From the NCBI GenBank assembly GCA_021397845.1, contig CM038038.1, positions 60,320,748 through 60,384,747 of the forward strand: 64,000 nucleotides of DNA. Reading direction: 5' to 3'. The stretch is from Areca catechu. Its lineage: Eukaryota; Streptophyta; Magnoliopsida; Arecales; Arecaceae. Made by a program: the position numbers and the translations under genes. This document shows positions 1 through 11,273 of the stretch, piece by piece. The notes below the pieces were generated by a model that worked only from the letters and a program-made list of their open reading frames with translations, did not search any database and was not told the origin of the DNA. Position 1 is the stretch's first letter; the number at the start of each line of letters is the position of its first letter.

Positions 1-1778
1 CCTAGATTGCTTCTCAACAAGAGTTTTAAACTGAACAAACACAATAAATGCTTCTGATTTTTCTTTTAAGAAATAACCCATGTCATTCTTGTTGCATCAT
101 CTACAAAAATCAGAAAATACAAGCTTTTATTGAGTGATGGTACACTCATTGGTCCACAAATATCAGAATGAGCCGGTTGTAATGGATTTTCAGCTCTCTA
201 AGTTTTTCTTTTTTCAAATGGAAGTCTTTGTTGCTTCCCAAAAATACATTCTTCACAAGGCTTCTCATCTGATTCCAAAATTTCAGGTAGGCCTAAAACT
301 AATTTGTTTGTACCCAAGTATTGCAGGCTTTTGATATTAAGGTGTCCAAATCTCATATGCCATAGTGAAGTATCATTGGTGGATTCAGCTTTCAGAATCT
401 TGGTTCCAAAATCTGACAAACATATAGGATACATATTATTTCTTGTCCGATTGCAGGTGGTTATCAAATTTCTAGTTTCCTTCTTGTAGATCATACATTT
501 GTCATCATCAAACACAACATAAAAACCTTGATTTACCAACTGACCAAGGTTAATTAAATTTTGTGCCAAACCAAGAACATACATGACATCTTTTAACAAC
601 TTAGTTTCAGATTTAAATTTCACTGAAACTACTCCCATTCCAGCTGCATTCACAAGTCTGTTGTCACCCATTTTCACACCTGAGTTTATTGATTTATCCA
701 ACTTCACAAATAGGAACTTGTTTCCGGTCATGTGGTTACTGCAACCACTATCTAAGAACCAGATTTCATCACAACATTCTAGAGAAGACAAGCAAGTTAA
801 AAATAGGGTATCACTGCTAGCTTTATCTTCTTTTTCATGGTTTTTTTCCAGGTAATTTGCTTGATTAAATTTTTTATTCCAGCAATAGGCTTTAACATGA
901 CCAAGTTTACCACAGTGATGACATTTTAGAGGAGTTTGGAATTTGTTACCAGGATTTTATGAAAAATTCGGGTAACTTTGGTTGTTGAGAAACCTTCCTG
1001 AAGTTCTACCTCTTCCTCTGCCTCTGAACCTTCCTCTTGAATGACCACCCCTGCCGTATCCTCTACCAGATCTGGGTGGTTGAACATCAGATGAAGCATT
1101 ATCACTTGCCTTTTCAGTCAACTTCACTTGGAGCACTTATTTCGTGACAGCCTCAACTCTTGCATTCAGCCATTCTTCATGGGCCTTCAAGGAGCCAATT
1201 AGACTGTTGAAAGAGAATTGTGATAAGTCTTTTGATTCCTCAATTGCAGCAACAATGTGATCAAATTTAGGTGGTACACTCCTCACCACCTTTTCAACAA
1301 TCATCTGCTCAGACATATTTTCTATCAAAGACCTTGTTTGATTTACTATCAAACTTACACGAGTGGAAAAGTCTTGAATTGAATCTGTGTTCTTCATCAG
1401 AAGGGACTCAAATTCCCTTCTTAATGTTTGCAATCTCACCATAATTACTTTATCAGAGCCTTTAAACTCCTCTTTCAAGATATCCCAGGCATTCTTAGAT
1501 CTGGTTGCTCCCATAATTTTCGGGAAAACATCTTCATCAACAGCTGTTTGAATGAAGAACAAGGCTTTGCTGTCTCTCTTCTTGTTCTCCTTCAACTTGG
1601 CTCGCTGTGCTACAGTAAGCCTTTCTTCTTCTTCATTGAATCCGCCTTCCACCAATGGCCACAACTCATTCGACATGAAGAATGTCTTCATCTTCAAACT
1701 CCACGAGTCATAATTCTCTGCTTTGAGAATGGGAAGCATCTGTTGTGAAATGCTGACAGAACCCATGCTTGTTGCCAT
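1..1778 (-). pseudogene. copia-1 gag-pol fragment (gag, zinc knuckle, protease, integrase start)
   Basis: The reading frame opens at the ATG at 1778-1776 (MATSMGSVS...), just downstream of the primer site. The first ~213 codons (1778-1140) are a UBN2-like gag containing YDSWSLKMKTFF and NAWDILKEEF. An in-frame TAA at 1139-1137 is followed by an arginine/glycine-rich stretch, a second in-frame TAA at 959-957, and a CCHC knuckle (CHHCGKLGHVKAYC, 923-882). The same frame then runs through the aspartic protease motif WFLDSGCSNHMTG and the pre-integrase HMRFGHLN to a stop at 198. Integrase start HSDICGPM and a following FLIFVDDATRM motif are readable in 195-1, with a frameshift near 60. The frame is preserved for ~1.6 kb with only two stops, so this copy decayed recently or is low in frameshifts. 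It encodes virus-like particle protein and polyprotein enzymes; it is not functional as read. Confidence 0.88.
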
Positions 1779-1835
1779 CTTCAACCAAAATCCAATATTA
1801 CACATGCAATCGATCCATTTCCTTACTTCTGACTT

Positions 1836-1848
1836 GGCTCTGATATCA
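1836..1848 (-). other. copia-1 primer binding site
   Basis: The minus strand reads TGATATCAGAGCC, one mismatch from TGGTATCAGAGCC, the usual complement of the 3' end of initiator tRNA-Met in plant LTR elements. It sits between the LTR end and the gag ATG. Confidence 0.75.
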
Positions 1849-1852
1849 AATT

Positions 1853-2313
1853 TGAAGGATCGAAACACCAAACAAGTGACCTCTTCTGAAGAAACTGGGC
1901 ATACACAAACATCTAGAAAAGATATTTTTCTATTGCTTTGAAAACTGGGTTTAAAAACAGAGCAACTTGGCCTTGGAAAAGTTTTAGAAAGAGAGGAAAA
2001 TGGCACACACAAGTTTCAGTGAGAGAAACTTCATTCAACACTCAGATTTTGATACAACATATAGACCAACACTCAAACTAAAACTCTCACTGTTTTCTTT
2101 TTTTGTTTTTTTTACAAGGAAGAAGAAGAAAAAACACACCCCGAAAAAAATGGAATCATGCTCCCACAACTTCACACGACTTCCATCTAATAACTGTTCA
2201 GTAACTAATGTGAACATAACTACTATGCAGTAACTTCCTAACCACATAACCCACTACTGAAATTGGACTAGGATCCGAAATTTGGTGTTGATGTTTGAAT
2301 CACATCTCCAACA
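1853..2313 (-). repeat. copia-1 5' LTR (461 bp)
   Basis: On the minus strand the LTR begins TGTTGGAGATGTG at 2313 and ends ...CCTTCA at 1853, four bases before the primer binding site. Its length fits a short copia LTR. The second LTR is outside the window, so the boundaries rest on the TG...CA ends and the primer site alone. Confidence 0.75.
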
Positions 2314-4533
2314 AGTCCTGCTTTTCAAAAACAATATTTATGCTGTCACTAATTGCAGAATTTAATCTAGATTTAGTGAAAAGAATCCTTTATTCTTGCA
2401 AGTAATTAAGAATTGAAACAAAATTTTAAATGTCTTGTCTCCATGGAGCGAGATTCATTATTTTCTTCAGTTTCAGTAGATAACGGCAATCTTTGGTTCT
2501 TTGATATATTATGATCGTTGTCTATTGTCATAATGCAGTTGTATCGGCCAAAGGCCACTGTTGCATCTCTATATGTTAGTTCTGGATTTACCATAAATGT
2601 CTTAGAATGGAACAAATCATGAACTTGTGGAGTTGCAGAAAACCAAACAAGCCAACCTCTATCGGTTGACCATAATATTCTGAAGGTCTTTTAATGGAAC
2701 CTACCACCTTTCATGATCATAAACTATTTCCTTAATGCCTTCATTATGAGGAATGGTAGTGTCTTGCATGTATTACTTCTCATCTTTTATGATGCTCGAG
2801 ATGAAAATGATGTATATTGTTTCAGCTGTTTCTGATACAATCTTGCACTGCTTGAGGTGGCAATCGGCACCATGTATCATTCTCAATTACCATCCAAGCA
2901 TATGCCAGAAATGCATTTTGTGTGTTCATCTTCCTGCATAAGATATACGTGATTGTGCTGATCATCTTGCACGTCTTCTAATTTTAATTTATCAGGATGA
3001 ATATACATTAACTTCTGTGGAAATTACTGTCTTTGAGTTTCTTTTAATTTTTGTGCAGTGAGAGGAAGCTGAACAGCTTCGAACTTTCTGCATGTGAACA
3101 CTGCAGTGGTGGTTGAAGAACACACATTTTCCTTGCAGTCTACTTCATCATTGTCTCTGGGTGCTTATGGCCATTGCATGGTTTCCATATTGCAAGCTTA
3201 TCATGCTCTGATACATCAACCTTCTTTGCCGTAGCTTTAAATTAACTTTGGTTAGCTGAATTTTTTGAGTCTAAGTGCGCTGTAGCTGTGCACAGCGTCT
3301 AAAAGTCTGTGGAAAAGGTTGAAGGCCCGCTGATCCTTGCCTAGCGGAAGACTGCCTGCCACCACCATGTCAAACACCAGAAAACTGATGTTGACACTAT
3401 TTTCTTTTTTTCTTTTTTTTATTCTTTCTTTTGTATGGGTTTAGAAACATTTAACCATCCCGTAATGCCTTTTCACATCTTTTAAATCTATCATTAACTT
3501 GCACTATTAATAGTTCCCAGTACGTATACTAGGTGACCTTTGGCCCACTGAAAACAACATAAATTAACGTTCACATCTCAAGATCAAGATAGCCACATGG
3601 GTGCATGCCCTGAAGCACAGTGCTGGGTAGCCTCTTCTTCATGAATGTCGAGGTCACCAGCAAGAGCGCATATAGTCTCAGCCAGAGTGGATAACAAGGT
3701 GCTCATGTTGGGAAGGAAAGGGGCTTGATCTCATCAAAGTCTTGCTACTTTTGGATTGAAACTAACGTGCAATTGAGCCGTGCTGAATCGAGTTGTGAAT
3801 CAAAGATACTCGGGATTTAAATTCGACCTGAGATCCATTGAGCATTAATATCCAATATTGAATTTGACTTGGTTAAAAAAAAGTAATACTTATGTTTTAC
3901 TCGGCTTAAATATCAACATAATCATGCTTGAGCTTCGATTTGAACCTTAATAATAATTAAAAAAATAATCAAAAATTAAAAATTAGATTATATTTTTAAA
4001 TTATTAAAAAGATAATATATATTATAAATAAAATATAATATTATTATAATATGTATATATATACATATATATATATATATATACTCGGTTAAGTCCATAA
4101 CCTTTCCCGTTTGTTATTTGAATTTGATTTAGAAAATTGTTCAAGTTATGCGAGTCAGACTTGAGTAGCTTGCTAGCTACTTAGCTTATTTATAACCTTG
4201 ATTGAAATAAAATTGTAGGCTAAAAAAAAAGAGCAACCCAACTAACAATTTTTAAAGAGAACAAGATATTGACCAGCTCTCTGCCATCACCACCACACCT
4301 CAACATTAATAAGATTATAACCATCCTTTTCTATCGTGTAGATGATAAAAACTTGAAAAATTATAGAGACACCCTTTTAAATTCAGGCTAATTACATTTA
4401 GAACCCAAAAGTTTATAAAAAATTAATCAGCTACCAAAATCTTAATTTCATTGCAATATGGGGCAATCGACTCTCTAGATCTTGATACTTTTAATGGAGT
4501 GAGAAAAAAAATCAAAATATCCTTGACATAGAG
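2314..4533. other. Spacer without a recognisable gene
   Basis: No ORF over about 70 codons and no motif I recognise. The part 2400-3300 has ordinary base composition and a possible splice acceptor-like TTTTTGTGCAG at 3049-3059, so an untranslated exon of a gene outside my recognition is possible but unsupported. From about 3880 the sequence becomes AT-rich, with a TA microsatellite at 4051-4084. Confidence 0.4.
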
Positions 4534-4920
4534 ATGTTAGATCATGACTTTCAAGCAATCTCAAAGTATTCTATTATCTATAATTTATCTACTTGCATAG
4601 ATTTCAAAGTACTCTATCATCTATTATCATCTACTATCATCTACTTGCACAAATATCAAAGTACTCCATCATATATTATTTATACATCTATACATATTTT
4701 AAAGCACGCCATTCATCATCCATTCATCTGCACAAATTTCAGAGCATTTCATCATTTTTTATTCATCCATCTGTATAGATTTTAAAGTACTTTATCCTCT
4801 TTCATCCATCTATCAACATAGATCTCAAAGTGTTTAATCTTGTCTCATCAATCTAACTACATAAGTCTCAAAGCATATTAACCTTTGTCATTTATTTAAC
4901 TCTCAGATCTTAAAACGCTT
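4534..4920. repeat. AT-rich minisatellite, left arm (about 43-50 bp period)
   Basis: Diverged tandem copies of a motif like CATAGATTTCAAAGTACTC followed by TCATCTA-type filler recur about every 43-50 bp (for example near 4594, 4645, 4727, 4770, 4815, 4860 and 4903). The same motif resumes at 6808, so this and the right arm were one array before the solo LTR at 4921-6802 inserted. Short ORFs in it are repeat artefacts. Confidence 0.75.
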
Positions 4921-6802
4921 TGTTGCCGACCTTACCGCTATGGCCTGCAGCTGAGTTGACGCCGGACTGCGGTCCCCTTTGCTGCGGAATCCCGATATTC
5001 CCGGGCCTGCAAAACGAGATTAGAGATCCGGACCAGGGATCCCGGCGGGGACATTCCGACGGTCAAGTTAGAGAGTGGTAAAGTGGAACAGATCCACTAA
5101 GACGGATCCCTGCTAGGTTTTCATGCTTAGAGGAATCTTTGATGAGAAGATAAGTGAGAACGAGAGGGAACAGTGCTCTGGTTCCTGCAGCCGGGCTCGT
5201 CGAGCTCGCTCCTGCGGGTTCCTCTAGGGCTCTTGTCTTAGGGTCGTCTCCTCTTCTCGTATGCCTGCTTGCCCTCTCGATTGCTTACCTTCCTTCTTGC
5301 CCCGGTCTTCCTTTTTAGGTCGCTGATCGTGGGATGCACTCATGCCTCGATTCCCCCTCCTGGGGAGGCTCTGGAGGTCGACGACGCTCAGTGACCGTTC
5401 TCCCGGGTCATTCCCCCTCACGGTCGGGAGTTAAGTGGTAAGCCGGTCTCATCTGCCATGTAGTCACGAAAGGGAGAACTTGGCGGGGTCCCGATCCTCG
5501 TGAAGGTGCCCTCGAGCCTGAGGCGTTGACCGTGGCTCTTCTTTTTTGGAGTATCAGGTTACCGGGCACTGGATTTGGTATCTTGAGCAGGGTGCCCCTT
5601 CTAAACTTGTGCAAACAAGGTTCCGCGCATCGTTACAGGCCTGGGGACATTGTACAGGATGCGTCGTCTGTGCGTACCGTCCCCAGCAGCCTCCTCGAGG
5701 TTTGCACCCTCTGTCCTTTCGTGCTCCGCAGAGAAGGCTGACTTCGACCGAGGTGGACCCGTCAAGAGGCGCCACCTGGCAAAGGAGCAGAGGTGCCTGG
5801 TTCGACTCCGGCCATGGTGGACCCATCTCAGGGTGCCACCTGGCGAAGGAGCAGAGGCAGGGCCACTTCGATCGAGGTGGACCCCGCCTGGGTCGACACC
5901 TGGCGAAGTGGCAGAGGCCAGCTCGACCTTGACCGAGGTGGACCCATCTGGGGGCGCCACCTGGCAAAGGAGCAGGGAGAGCTTGGCTCGACTTCGGCAA
6001 AGTGGGCCTAACTGGGGGTGCCACCTGGCAAAGGAGCAAAAGTAGGGCCACTTCGGCAGAGGTGGACCTCGGCTGGGTTGACACCTGGCGAACTGGCAGA
6101 GGCCAGCTCGACTTCGACCAAGGTGGACCCATCTAGAAGCTTCACCTGGCGAAGGAGTATGGGGAGCCTGGCTCGACTTCGGCAACGTGAGCCCATCTGG
6201 GGGCACCACCTGGCGAAGGAGCAGAGGCAGTGCCACTTCGGTTGAGGTGGACCCCACCTGGGTCGACACCTGGCGAAGTGGAAGAGGTGCCGAGGCCAGC
6301 TCGACTTCAGTCGAGGTGGACCCATCTAGGGGCGCTACCTAGCGAAGGAGCAAGGGGAGTCCAGCTCGACTTCGACGAGGTGAGCCCATCTAGGGGTGCC
6401 ACCTGACGAAGGAGCAGAGGCAAGGCCACTTCGATCGAGGTGGACCCCGCTTGGGTCGACACTCGGCGAAGTGGCAGAGGCTAGCTCGACTTCGGCCGAG
6501 ATGGACCCATCTGGGGGCGCCACCTGGCAAAGGAGCAGGGAGAGCCTAGCTCGACTTCGATGATGTGGGCCCATTCGGGGGCACCACCTAGCAAAGGAGC
6601 AGAGGCAGGGCCACTTCGGCCAAGGTGGATCTTGCATGGGTCGATACCTGGTGAAGTGGAAGAGGTGCTGAGCTCGGTCCGAGGTCGGCTTGACCGCTAG
6701 CCGAGCGACCTGGCAGGAGAGCCCGGAGATGACGCCGTGTGGTACCGCTTGACGGCCAACTGGATCTGACGCACACTCCACGTCAGCGATGTTGCCATAT
6801 CA
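4921..6802 (-). mobile_element. Solo LTR, GC-rich, probably Ty3/gypsy Tat-type (1882 bp)
   Basis: The block starts TGTTGCCGACC and ends TGCCATATCA (TG...CA). It is flanked by CGCTT (4916-4920) and TGCTT (6803-6807), a 5-bp target duplication with one mismatch, inside an otherwise continuous AT-rich minisatellite. GC content changes sharply at both edges. Read on the minus strand it contains CTTGACCGTCGGAATGTCCC and CGCCGGGATCCC, a style I associate with LTRs of the Tat/Grande group, and ends GGTCGGCAACA; orientation and lineage are inferred from that. No coding domain, primer site or second LTR is seen, so it is best read as a solo LTR left by recombination. Confidence 0.72.
5740..6660. repeat. 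GC-rich higher-order tandem repeat inside the solo LTR (~185 bp, ~5 copies)
   Basis: The landmark CACTTCG...GAGGTGGACC followed by TGGGTCGA recurs near 5864, 6048, 6234, 6427 and 6611, spacing about 184-193 bp. Each unit is itself made of three related ~60-bp monomers built around GAGGTGGACCC...CACCTGGCGAAG, so it is a trimeric higher-order repeat. Because the unit is close to 186 bp and GC-rich, several frames on both strands stay open; these ORFs are not regarded as genes. Confidence 0.85.
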
Positions 6803-6807
6803 TGCTT

Positions 6808-7145
6808 CATCCTCTATCATTTATTTGCATACATGTATCTCAAAGCAGTCCAATCTCTATCATCTATTAGCTTACATATATCTCAAAATGTTCAATTACC
6901 TATCATCTATTTACTTATATAGATTTTATAGCATCCCATTATTTACCATCTATTTATTTGCATAGATCTTAAAGTATTCCATCTTCTGTCATCTATGTAT
7001 CTATATGAATCTCAAAGCACTACATCCTCTCTTCCATCAACCAATACATCTCTTAAAGCATCCCTTCTATCATACATCCATCTACATTGAACTCAAAATA
7101 CTTCATCCTTTATCATTCATCTATTAGTATAAGTATCAGAGTACT
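6808..7145. repeat. AT-rich minisatellite, right arm
   Basis: Continuation of the array at 4534-4920: units such as TTGCATAGATCTTAAAGTATTCC and TATGAATCTCAAAGCAC, each followed by CATC/TATC filler, spaced about 45-60 bp. Confidence 0.7.
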
Positions 7146-8227
7146 TTCTTTTATACGCCCAAATAAGAATCTTTTATTATGCTAGTGGGAAAGGCAGGGA
7201 TTATTAAAAAAAACTTAGTTATTGGATGATTCTAACATCAAAACGAAGATACATAGCTGAACTATCGTGCAACAAATTTAAAATTTAAATGATTTATTGA
7301 TATTTGATATCTATATAAATGTAAGTGACTCGAATTTGAAGGGTGTATATGTAATTTGATGAAAATTTTTATTTTGTAACACTTTTGCAGGATATATCAT
7401 AGGGATGATCATTTCTTTTGTCAAAATGCCATCATTTGTCCGAGTCTAATTGAACAAAAATCCCAGCTTAACGTGGAACACGGAGCCCAATCTTTTCCGA
7501 AGCAAACAAAAATGATGGTCCCTAGTTCTCGCTGTTCTCAAGGTAATCAAATGGCTGGGGGAACGAGCGCTCCCACCCCTTTATTTTATGGTTGTGCGAG
7601 AGGCTTGTTTCTTTAATGATCCGTCTCTCCTCTCCGTATCACATGTTGTGGCTGTCAGGCCACACCTTTAAGCGAGTTGACGAATCTTTCCTCCTTGGTT
7701 ACCATGAGAGAGAGAGAGAAGTCGATTCAACTTTCCCACCCAACAGCTTTTGGCTGGGAAGATGATTTCCTTTTCTTGATATGTGGTTTCTGCTCGTAGG
7801 CCCTGCTCTCTCGCTTCCCATTCCACGCACCCAAACAGGGACCTACTTTTCCCCTTTTATCCCCCCCCACCATCCCTCGCCCTATACTCAGTTTTTGCTG
7901 TTTAGGGAAACCAATTGATTCAGGCCTATTGTTGGGAGCATGGGAAAGCCTCCTATATCCTCCGTATCCTCCCCTTTGCTGAGCTAGTTTGAACGTAGGG
8001 ATAAAAAATAAAAAAATCTAGATATCATCTACCTGAAGATTCCAATGCATCTCTGCCAACTTGTTTGGACATGCAATCTAGCATAGAAAAAATATGTATA
8101 TATAGAGTAAATTTTATCAACCTTCCATGTTGGATTGAGATAATCATATATTTCCTTCCAATATTTGAAAAAAAAAATTTTTTTTTTATTTAAAATAAAA
8201 TATTTTAAAAATATACACTCAACTTCC

Positions 8228-8302
<75 letters not shown>

Positions 8303-8652
8303 TTATAGTTATTTTTGTGCTAGGTTAATCAATTTTATTGGTGCCATCACTCTGTTATTTATTTGAGTTTTAAAATATTTTAGCTGAGTCAGAATAAAAT
8401 TAAAAGATCATATCAATCTTGAAAAATTAATATTTAGTTGATTAATTCAAGATATTCTAATTTTTTTAATCTTGTCCAAAATTAGTTAAGATATTTTAAG
8501 ATTCAAATAGATTAGAGAGTGATTGTTGGTTAGTTTATTTAATAAAAAAAATAAGGATATAAGTTTCAATGTTATGTATACAGTAAAAAATAGATAGTAT
8601 GATGTATTTTTTTTGAAATGTTGGATGGAAATTTATAATTACATTGAATCTT
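7146..8652. other. Spacer without a recognisable gene
   Basis: AT-rich at both ends, with a more mixed middle (about 7440-7990) that has pyrimidine-rich runs and a short GA repeat near 7708. No convincing ORF on either strand. A TA microsatellite lies at 8231-8297. Confidence 0.4.
8231..8297. repeat. (TA)n microsatellite, about 33 units
   Basis: Uninterrupted alternating T and A for about 66 bases. Confidence 0.97.
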
Positions 8653-8657
8653 TAAAG

Positions 8658-11268
8658 TGATGGGAATTCTCCTAAGGTGCCGAGGATCATGCAGCATGCA
8701 GAATTGACTTTCAAAACAAAATTTCATAGCATGATATCCTAACATGTATAATATGTATAAAAAACTCTAATTCCTAGGAACCCCTTGTGCAATATCAACT
8801 AATGAATTATAAAATAGAGTCAAGAAAAATACCTGGATCGTTAAAACCCAACTTTTCCACAAGGTTCACAAGCGCAAACCCTCCAACAGTGATCCATACA
8901 AAACTCGGACCAAGGAAGAACTCCTTCTTCAAGTTACTTGGAGAAGTGGAATTCTTTTGGCAGCCTTTGGTCTATTAACCACTGTATGACACTTTGTCCT
9001 ACTGAAGGGCACTCAAGACACTGTCCTAAACCACTTTATGTTCCAGGACTACCCTCCACTAGGATCCTATAGGCTTATGTCCTAAAACCAAGCTTTGTCC
9101 TAGTGTAGAAGAACTTGTCTTGACAAGACAAGTCTTGTCCTAAAACAAGGAGGGAGGGAGAAAGTGGAAGACTCTCATACAGACTCTCAAGAAAATAAAA
9201 ACACTAATTTCAGAAGATCGAAGAAGTAGTCGTGTTTCTCATTTCACCGTACCTCCTATTTATAATCTCAGACGTGAAATGTATCCCGTTAACACTTATT
9301 AGATATGAAACATCATATATGGTAAGACTCTTTGGGGATGGAGAGTCATATCTATTTTCTTTCACTTACCAGATCGATCCCCATTATGCCATGTGTCAAA
9401 TACCGGTTTCTGAGATAGAGAGACACCTCTTCTAATCTGAAGTAACGCAAGGTTTAAAGAGTTTCAGAAGCAGAAGGACTCTGCCTTCTATTGTGCATGC
9501 ATATGAAGAGGCACAACTCTTCATGTGCACGCGACCTTTTCACTCCTCTTCAAACCGTCCCATTCAAACTTTAAACCAGTCTTTTGACTTGTCAAGGCAT
9601 GGGGATTGAGCTAAGAGGTGCTTTCCTGATGAAGCTCCCAGAGTCTCATCTGCAAAAGGACTCTCAGTCCATCTGTGCGCCATACTTTCTCCCGGGTGCG
9701 CCAAAGGGTGCCAATAGTCTTTCCCTTTCCATTTAGTCCACCCAAAGCATCAAATTGACTTGGTCAAACATATGCAATATGGGTGTCATTGGAAAGGGCA
9801 TCAAATAAGCTTTTTGACCATATCTTTATTTTTTAGATCAGAGGTCTGTAGCTCCTTCTATGCCTTTTTGAAGTTAATGTATCATTTAGGTACCAAGAGT
9901 CCGATGCCATTGTGACTCTTCATATATAGTGCCTAACATGCCCAAAAATCCAAATAAAAATCAGATCAAGCTCTGATTTAGCTAGCCCCACTTAGGACTC
10001 AACCTAATTTAGGTTTCCCATAATTAGGTTAGCCCAATTAGCAAGCAACCAAACCCAATCCAATTGAGTTAGAAATTAGGTTAGCCTACATATGCTAGTA
10101 TGCAATTTAGCTAACCAATTAGGATCCTATAACCCTAATTAAATCATGAATGACTTCCTTGACCAAGTCTCTATTATGTGTGACCCATTGGGTTCCACAT
10201 CTAGCCAGCAGTAGGTTTAGGTTTAAGCCGATTCGATTCGATCGAACCCGATTGACCTAATTAGGTCAAATTGGCTCACCTAATTGTCCAATTCGAATCA
10301 CACATCGAATTGACTCATGAAACTAAACCAATTGGTTCATGAAAACCTATAAGATAAGATTGACGTTTAGCAACGTGTCATGCCTACCCAGAAGATGAGA
10401 AATTTGATGGAAAATACTAAAATATCCTTCAGTAATAAGTTACCGTGCAATTCAATCTTTCGATCTCCCATTATTTCGATTAAGTGATGGTATGGATATA
10501 TGTCAAACCCTAACACTTAATCATATCGAATATCAGCTTGATCATGAGGACTCAACTGATGACTGATTAGATTCCACTAATTTTATCCTGCTTTGATCAA
10601 AGGCTCCTTGAGTCTCTCATCGAAGAGATTGCATGAGATAACAATTCCTCTTAACAGGAATGATCGATTCCTTGTTGGTCCACTCACATCTTTCGTACAT
10701 CTTCCACTATACCCAGAACACCCCGTATATGCCGCAATGGCATGAATGAGTATGAACTAAAGTATGGCTTAGTGTGCATAAGGAACCATGGGGACCTCAA
10801 GTTTAAAGATCACATGCACAACTTCTACTCTGGGATCTATCTTTTGACAAGTAGTAAGACTTCCATAACATAGTCCCGGTGCATATCAGTTCAGTGTACT
10901 CATACCCTGATGAGCACCCTTATCCTTATATTAGTGTCTCTACACAAGTGGTTGTGAGATCAACCATCCTCATCAACTGAGCATATATAGGATAAGCTAG
11001 TATTTCTGGATTCATCGATCCCCGAATCGATAGTCCAACGACTAGGAACATTCTAGATTAGGATTTATAAGAATTAGGTCTTACTATTATGAACTCCATC
11101 ATAACACTAACTCCATTATCCTAATTTATGAGATTTATCATAATCAATAATAAAATATGATATAGCAGTATATGATGAATCAAATGCCTTTATTAATATG
11201 AAAATATATGAACGGGAAGTTTACAAAAAGGTTCTCATAATGATTGGTCCTCAGGATACTTTATATCA
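8658..11268 (-). mobile_element. Solo LTR (2611 bp) with perfect 5-bp target duplication
   Basis: Bounded by TAAAG at 8653-8657 and again at 11269-11273. Read on the plus strand the block starts TGATGGGAATTC and ends TTTATATCA; on the minus strand it starts TGATATAAAG and ends TTCCCATCA, so it is a TG...CA unit. There is no coding domain or primer site inside. Its general look (non-coding, long, similar leader-like text) resembles the copia LTRs at 27003 and 61631, so copia is my guess for its lineage; orientation is inferred from that resemblance. ORFs of 63-67 codons within it are not meaningful. A perfect 21-bp palindrome sits at 9113-9133. Confidence 0.88.
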
Positions 11269-11273
11269 TAAAG

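Larger units (their letters stand above)
1..2313 (-). mobile_element. copia-1: 5' part of a Ty1/copia retrotransposon, cut by window edge
   Basis: Minus-strand LTR retrotransposon entering the window from the left. Reading the minus strand from 2313 down one sees an LTR (2313-1853), a tRNA-iMet-type primer binding site (1848-1836), gag with a UBN2-like domain, a CCHC zinc knuckle, protease, the GAG-pre-integrase HMRFGHLN motif, and the start of integrase at the window edge. The order gag-protease-integrase is that of copia. The reverse transcriptase half and the 3' LTR lie outside, so the target duplication cannot be checked. Confidence 0.9.

Noticed and set aside
5546..6781. Long overlapping ORFs (up to 222 codons) on both strands in the GC-rich block
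   Set aside because: They overlap in several frames and only restate the ~185-bp tandem repeat; no start context, domain or codon bias supports any of them.
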